Below, in pieces: positions 35,514 through 39,574 of a DNA stretch of 39,574 bases (within the stretch, counting starts at the first letter, position 1; each line of letters begins with the position of its first letter). Origin of the DNA: Pseudomonadota bacterium (GTDB taxonomy: Bacteria > Pseudomonadota > Gammaproteobacteria > Steroidobacterales > Woeseiaceae); assembly GCA_027621915.1 (NCBI GenBank), contig JAQCAD010000030.1, forward strand, positions 1-39,574, written 5' to 3'. Under the pieces are notes generated by a model. It did no database searches, had not been told where the DNA came from, and saw only the letters and a list, made by a program, of their open reading frames with translations. The position numbers and the translations under genes were made by a program.

Positions 35514-36539
35514 CTAATCGCTTACCAAGTGTCGTTTTGCCGTGGCAGGATCGCAAGCAACTGGCATGAATTCGCGGCTTTCCGCTTTTCTGTACTGCCC
35601 GGTCACCGTGACTGGCTCGGTAAGATAGGCTGGGTCGGTCAGCGTGTACGAGATATCGATGAACATTCCGTCATCAGCCAGACGGTAGTTCTCCGTCATA
35701 ACCTTCTGCTCGCTTGAATTGATTCCATTCGCCAAACCCCATTTGGTTGGCAGGAAATTGTCCGTCTCAATTATCAGGTGCCGCTCTGACTCGAACCTGC
35801 CTACGGATGTACCAACGACACTCGGAAGCTGGTCTGCCAGCTCTGGCCGGGTTCGGTTGAAATGAACGGTACGACGCTCGTTTAGATGTTCTTTATCGAT
35901 ATAGAGTCCATCGCCATCCCGCTTCAAATTGATGGCGTACGAATAGAAAGTCATCTTCGGGACGCCAACAGGGAGACAATCGTATTGCGGACTTTCATGT
36001 TCGTCGTAATTATGCAGATTCTGGCGACCCAAACCGGTGTACGGCCAGTCTTGCGGAGGACCACCGCCGGCGAGACGAATGTCGAGCTCGGTCCGAACCG
36101 CATACCAGGTCCCGGAAAAGTCCATCGACGGCTCTACCTCCGGTCCCGGCGTGTTTCGGTTATCCCTGAACGCGTACATGCGAGTACCGTCGGGAGTCAA
36201 CATGTACTGAAGCAGTGCGAAGCGATTCCCCGAGTTCCGGTCGGGCTGGACCTTGATCGTAATAGGATCGCCCGGTTGAAGGGAATCACGATTCCAGCCG
36301 AAGCGCTGCATGCTCGTTACTGAATGTGTCTCGATGAGCCAAGTTTCGACGGTCCCTGCTTCGTCCGGAACATCGATTTCCAGGTACACATGTGGATTAC
36401 GCCACGAGAATTGCTTAACCGTTCCTGTCAGCTCAACCTCCCTGGAATCGTCAAAATTGGCACGCGAATGGTGAGCGAAAGCGGGCGAGTAGATCACAAC
36501 GCAGAGCAAGTAAATCGAAACGGCCGGTATTCTCTCCAT
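35514..36539 (-). CDS. Secreted DUF6152 family protein
   Basis: A 341-residue periplasmic protein. The signal peptide ends AFA before HHSRANFDDSREVELTGTV, and the N-terminal 'HHS..FD....v.ltGtV..f.wrNPH' pattern is that of DUF6152. The central DFSGTWYAV segment and C-terminal SYTLTDPAYLTEPVTVTGQY suggest lipocalin- or beta-sheet-like structure. The frame opens at 36587, but ATG 36539 begins the signal peptide. It converges with the membrane protein, one base between stop codons. Function unknown. Confidence 0.8.
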   Translation of the reverse strand: MERIPAVSIYLLCVVIYSPAFAHHSRANFDDSREVELTGTVKQFSWRNPHVYLEIDVPDEAGTVETWLIETHSVTSMQRFGWNRDSLQPGDPITIKVQPDRNSGNRFALLQYMLTPDGTRMYAFRDNRNTPGPEVEPSMDFSGTWYAVRTELDIRLAGGGPPQDWPYTGLGRQNLHNYDEHESPQYDCLPVGVPKMTFYSYAINLKRDGDGLYIDKEHLNERRTVHFNRTRPELADQLPSVVGTSVGRFESERHLIIETDNFLPTKWGLANGINSSEQKVMTENYRLADDGMFIDISYTLTDPAYLTEPVTVTGQYRKAESREFMPVACDPATAKRHLVSD

Positions 36540-36642
36540 AATCCTGATCGCCCCTGTTGAGGAATGTGCTCCCGGCAATTCTAGCAACTAATTTCGCCTC
36601 AATTTACCGTGCAAAGCCGTATCAATTGCGGCAAACCGGCCC

Positions 36643-36648
36643 TATAAT
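36643..36648 (+). promoter_or_regulatory. -10 box of the typA promoter
   Basis: A perfect TATAAT lies 35 bases before the typA start, in an otherwise GC-rich context. The -35 region is poor (TATCAA at 17 bases). Confidence 0.4.
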
Positions 36649-36683
36649 GCGCGCCACTTCGGCACCACCCAAATTAGAATCAA

Positions 36684-38507
36684 ATGTCTGATATCGAGCG
36701 ACTTCGCAACATCGCCATTATTGCCCATGTTGACCATGGCAAAACGACCCTGGTCGACCAGCTGCTGCAACAATCAGGCACGCTGGGCGATCGAGCGGCT
36801 GTGCCCGACCGATTGATGGATTCAGGTGACCTGGAGCGCGAACGCGGCATCACGATTCTGGCAAAAAATACCTCGATCAAGTGGCGAGATTACCGGATTA
36901 ATATTGTCGACACGCCGGGACACGCTGACTTTGGCGGCGAAGTGGAACGCGTTTTGTCGATGGTCGATAGCGTACTGCTGCTGGTCGACGCAGTGGACGG
37001 GCCAATGCCACAAACGCGGTTCGTAACCCAGAAAGCGTTTGCGAGAGGCCTCGTCCCGGTTGTTGTCATCAACAAAATTGATCGTGACGGGGCGCGACCG
37101 AACTGGGTGCTCGACCAGACGTTTGACCTCTTTGACAAATTAGGCGCAACTGACAAGCAACTCGATTTTCCGGTCATTTACGCGTCTGCTTTAAATGGCT
37201 ATGCGAGCGACGATCCCGGTCAGCAGCACGGCAACATGACGCCACTTTTCGAAGCAATCATTGCCCACGTGTCGCCACCGAAAGTTGATCCAGATGGCCC
37301 ACTCCAGTTGCAGGTTTCCAGTCTTTCGTACGATTCATATGTTGGTGTGCTGGGTATCGGCCGAATTCAGCGCGGCAAGGTGAATGCGAATTCGCAGGTT
37401 TGTGTCGTCAGCGCAGACGGCCGAACTCGCAACGCCCGGATTCTCGAGCTTTACGGCTTCCACGGGCTCGAAAGACGCAAAATCCAGTCGGCGAGTGCGG
37501 GCGACATTATTGTATTTAGCGGCATCGATGATCTCGGGATTTCCGACACACTTTGCCCAAGGGATCATCCCGAGGGCCTGCCGGCGCTGGCGGTGGACGA
37601 ACCGACGATTTCCATGACGTTTCAGGTCAACAAGTCACCTTTCGCCGGACAGGACGGAAAATTCCTGACCAGCAGGCAGATAAGTGAACGCCTTGCCCAG
37701 GAATTGAAGCATAACGTCGCCTTGCGCGTCGAAAACACAGAAGACCCGGACAAGTTTCGCGTTTCCGGCCGCGGTGAACTGCATTTGTCCGTGCTCATCG
37801 AAACCATGCGCCGCGAGGGATTCGAACTCGCCGTGTCCCGTCCCGAAGTAATTTTCCATGAGGAAGATGGCGTACGACTGGAACCCTGGGAACAACTGAC
37901 GGTCGACTTTGAAGAAGACTACCAGGGCGCGGTTATGACTCGACTGGCCAGCCGAAAAGGTGAGCTGCTGTCGATGACATCGGATGGCAGAGGCCGGGTA
38001 CGTCTCGATTACCGAATCCCCACCCGGGGCCTAATCGGGTTTCGTACGGACTATCTGACGTCGACCTCGGGCACAGGCCTGATGTACCACGTATTCGAGA
38101 AATATGACCGTTTGATCCAGGGTACGCTCGGTCAGCGCAACAATGGCGTGCTGGTATCAATGGTCCAGGGCAAGGCCCTTGCCTATGCGCTTTTCAATCT
38201 GCAGGAGCGCGGCAAACTGATGACCTCCCACGGCGATGAAGTTTACGAAGGAATGATCGTCGGTATTCATAGCCGGCAGAATGACCTGATCGTTAATCCA
38301 ACGAAAGCGAAGCAGTTAACCAACATCCGGGCAGCAGGCAACGATGAAAACATCGTGCTGACCACACCGATTCGCTATTCTCTTGAGCAAGCGCTGGAAT
38401 TTATCGACGATGACGAATTGCTCGAAGTAACGCCACTTAACATTCGTCTTCGCAAGAAATTACTGACGGAAGTTGACCGCAAAAGAGACTCGAGACTACG
38501 TGCCTAG
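36684..38507 (+). CDS. typA: Ribosome-associated translational GTPase TypA/BipA
   Basis: A GTPase of the EF-G/LepA class, active in 50S assembly and stress or cold growth. G1 [15 protein letters not shown] (about residues 14-28), the switch [14 protein letters not shown]3 [16 protein letters not shown] and G4 NKIDRDGAR are intact. The C-terminal domain with [18 protein letters not shown] and the C-terminal [10 protein letters not shown] are BipA-specific. Length 607 is normal. It is transcribed alone, divergent from the DUF6152 gene, and converges with galU. Confidence 0.97.
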   Translation: MSDIERLRNIAIIAHVDHGKTTLVDQLLQQSGTLGDRAAVPDRLMDSGDLERERGITILAKNTSIKWRDYRINIVDTPGHADFGGEVERVLSMVDSVLLLVDAVDGPMPQTRFVTQKAFARGLVPVVVINKIDRDGARPNWVLDQTFDLFDKLGATDKQLDFPVIYASALNGYASDDPGQQHGNMTPLFEAIIAHVSPPKVDPDGPLQLQVSSLSYDSYVGVLGIGRIQRGKVNANSQVCVVSADGRTRNARILELYGFHGLERRKIQSASAGDIIVFSGIDDLGISDTLCPRDHPEGLPALAVDEPTISMTFQVNKSPFAGQDGKFLTSRQISERLAQELKHNVALRVENTEDPDKFRVSGRGELHLSVLIETMRREGFELAVSRPEVIFHEEDGVRLEPWEQLTVDFEEDYQGAVMTRLASRKGELLSMTSDGRGRVRLDYRIPTRGLIGFRTDYLTSTSGTGLMYHVFEKYDRLIQGTLGQRNNGVLVSMVQGKALAYALFNLQERGKLMTSHGDEVYEGMIVGIHSRQNDLIVNPTKAKQLTNIRAAGNDENIVLTTPIRYSLEQALEFIDDDELLEVTPLNIRLRKKLLTEVDRKRDSRLRA

Positions 38508-38516
38508 CCGTTTGAT

Positions 38517-39404
38517 TCAGTTCGTCGACATCTTTTCTTTAACAACGCCTTTCAAAAAACTTGCAAATTCGGCGCCGATTTCATGATGAGCCAAACCATA
38601 GGCGACAGTTGCCTGCAAATAACCAAGTTTGCTACCGCAGTCGTAACGGTCCCCGGTAAACGAATACGCATAGACCGACGCCTCATTTAACAGGTCGGCA
38701 ATGGCATCCGTAAGCTGGATTTCTCCTCCTGCCCCACGGCCGGTTGCTTCCAGCTTCTCGAAAATCTCCGGGACAAGCAGATATCGCCCAACCACGGCCA
38801 GATTTGACGGTGCATCTTCCGGATTCGGCTTCTCGACGATCTTGGTCATTCTTTTGCCGTGAGCGGCATTTTCTACAGCCACGATGCCGTAACTCGATGT
38901 ATTCCGAAGCGGAACCTCTTCAACCGCAACCACGCTACTGCCATGAATACGATACTGGCCCGCCATTTGCTCAAGGCAGCCAGGCTTGCCGGCGATAAGA
39001 TCATCCGCGAGATGCACGTAAAACGGCTCGTCGCCAATCGCCGGTCGAGCACAAAGAACCGCGTGACCCAGGCCCAACGGTTCGCCTTGACGGATGTAAA
39101 CGCACGAAACGTGATCGGGCACAATATCCTTGATTGAAGCCAGCAAGTCAGTCTTTCCCGATTCTGTCAGCGCGCGCTCCAGCTCCGGATCGACATCGAA
39201 ATGGTCCTCAATTGCTCTTTTCGACGCCCCGGTAACAAATACAAGCTTGGTTACACCCGCGGCAATCGCCTCTTCCACCGCATATTGAATAAGAGGCTTA
39301 TCAACAATGGGCAGCATTTCCTTCGGGCTCGACTTAGTTGCGGGAAGGAATCGGGTCCCACGCCCGGCGACTGGAAATACGGCAGCACGTACAGTTTTCG
39401 ACAA
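38517..39404 (-). CDS. galU: UTP-glucose-1-phosphate uridylyltransferase
   Basis: Makes UDP-glucose for surface polysaccharides. The nucleotide-binding [20 protein letters not shown] and [13 protein letters not shown] are at the N-terminus, with [22 protein letters not shown] and [10 protein letters not shown] further on, all family signatures; 295 residues. The start is TTG 39404 (MSKTVRAAV), supported by GGAG eight bases upstream. It converges with typA, nine bases between stop codons. Confidence 0.95.
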   Translation of the reverse strand: MSKTVRAAVFPVAGRGTRFLPATKSSPKEMLPIVDKPLIQYAVEEAIAAGVTKLVFVTGASKRAIEDHFDVDPELERALTESGKTDLLASIKDIVPDHVSCVYIRQGEPLGLGHAVLCARPAIGDEPFYVHLADDLIAGKPGCLEQMAGQYRIHGSSVVAVEEVPLRNTSSYGIVAVENAAHGKRMTKIVEKPNPEDAPSNLAVVGRYLLVPEIFEKLEATGRGAGGEIQLTDAIADLLNEASVYAYSFTGDRYDCGSKLGYLQATVAYGLAHHEIGAEFASFLKGVVKEKMSTN

Positions 39405-39574
39405 GAGACTACTCCGATGCGTTGGCGAGACTGCATCATATCGAAAATGGGCACCGGGGAGATGCGGACGCGGTCACAAGTACTTCTGTGAATGCCGGCG
39501 GTCGCCTAGTGTCCCGTTTGATTAGTTCGTTTACTTTCATGCGGCGGCATGCTGTTTAGCGCGGTTGGTCGCAG
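39405..39574. other. Right edge, upstream of galU
   Basis: No supported gene is seen on either strand in the last 170 bases. The galU promoter is probably here, but no clear boxes were identified. Confidence 0.4.

Overview
The window looks like chromosome of a free-living, prototrophic gammaproteobacterium of moderate GC content. The evidence is the order infC-rpmI-rplT-pheS-pheT-ihfA-merR-tRNA-Pro, a LysAC-type decarboxylase, a YerC/YecD TrpR-like regulator, a type IV pilin and a DUF6152 protein. The closest guess is a marine Xanthomonadales- or Woeseiales-like lineage; this is inferred from gene content only. There is no rRNA, no CRISPR array and no complete phage or plasmid module.

Region by region. 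Bases 1-7066 hold a plus-strand branched-chain amino-acid operon, ilvC-leuA-ilvE-leuC-leuD-leuB. It is preceded by a promoter, a short Leu/Val-rich leader ORF and a Rho-independent terminator, which is the layout of a classical attenuator. Convergent with it is metB (7047-8243, minus), whose leader contains a clear SAM-I (S-box) riboswitch and a hairpin that can hide the ribosome binding site. Next is a TrpR/YerC-like repressor (8685-9020) with a palindromic operator just upstream. Then comes a minus-strand block read from 17798 down to 9138: threonine/serine dehydratase, FAD-linked 2-hydroxyacid dehydrogenase, a membrane-anchored Ser/Thr kinase with Calx-beta repeats, ilvD, a stand-alone LysAC-type decarboxylase behind an unidentified terminator-ended leader RNA, and a small secreted NTF2-like protein.

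Bases 18203-19237 encode a divergent class III cyclase-like protein with an unclear 5' end. From 19551 to 24978 lies the minus-strand translation/IHF operon followed by tRNA-Pro(GGG); infC probably starts at a rare ATC codon. A tRNA-Val(GAC) and uvrB follow, with a divergent aminotransferase and tRNA-Asn(GTT). Downstream of tRNA-Asn is a scar of about 0.75 kb. It contains a second copy of the tRNA 3' half, a 165-bp IS21-like miniature element and one small membrane-anchored protein. The last third has a type IV pilin, a secreted amidase, a secreted S9 peptidase, a membrane protein, a DUF6152 protein, typA/bipA and galU.

How the genes work together: the first 17 kb holds much of the Ile/Leu/Val pathway (ilvC, ilvD, ilvE, leuABCD and an ACT-less threonine deaminase candidate, but no acetolactate synthase). 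It also has methionine and lysine steps, each controlled by a different RNA- or protein-based device: leader attenuation, SAM riboswitch, TrpR-like operator, and an unassigned terminator leader. Two tRNA genes (Pro and Asn) each carry a duplicated 3' end nearby, suggesting past integration or rearrangement. The least explained signals are the lysA leader RNA (10829-10940), the tRNA-Asn scar with the miniature IS21-like element, and the kinase/Calx-beta fusion.
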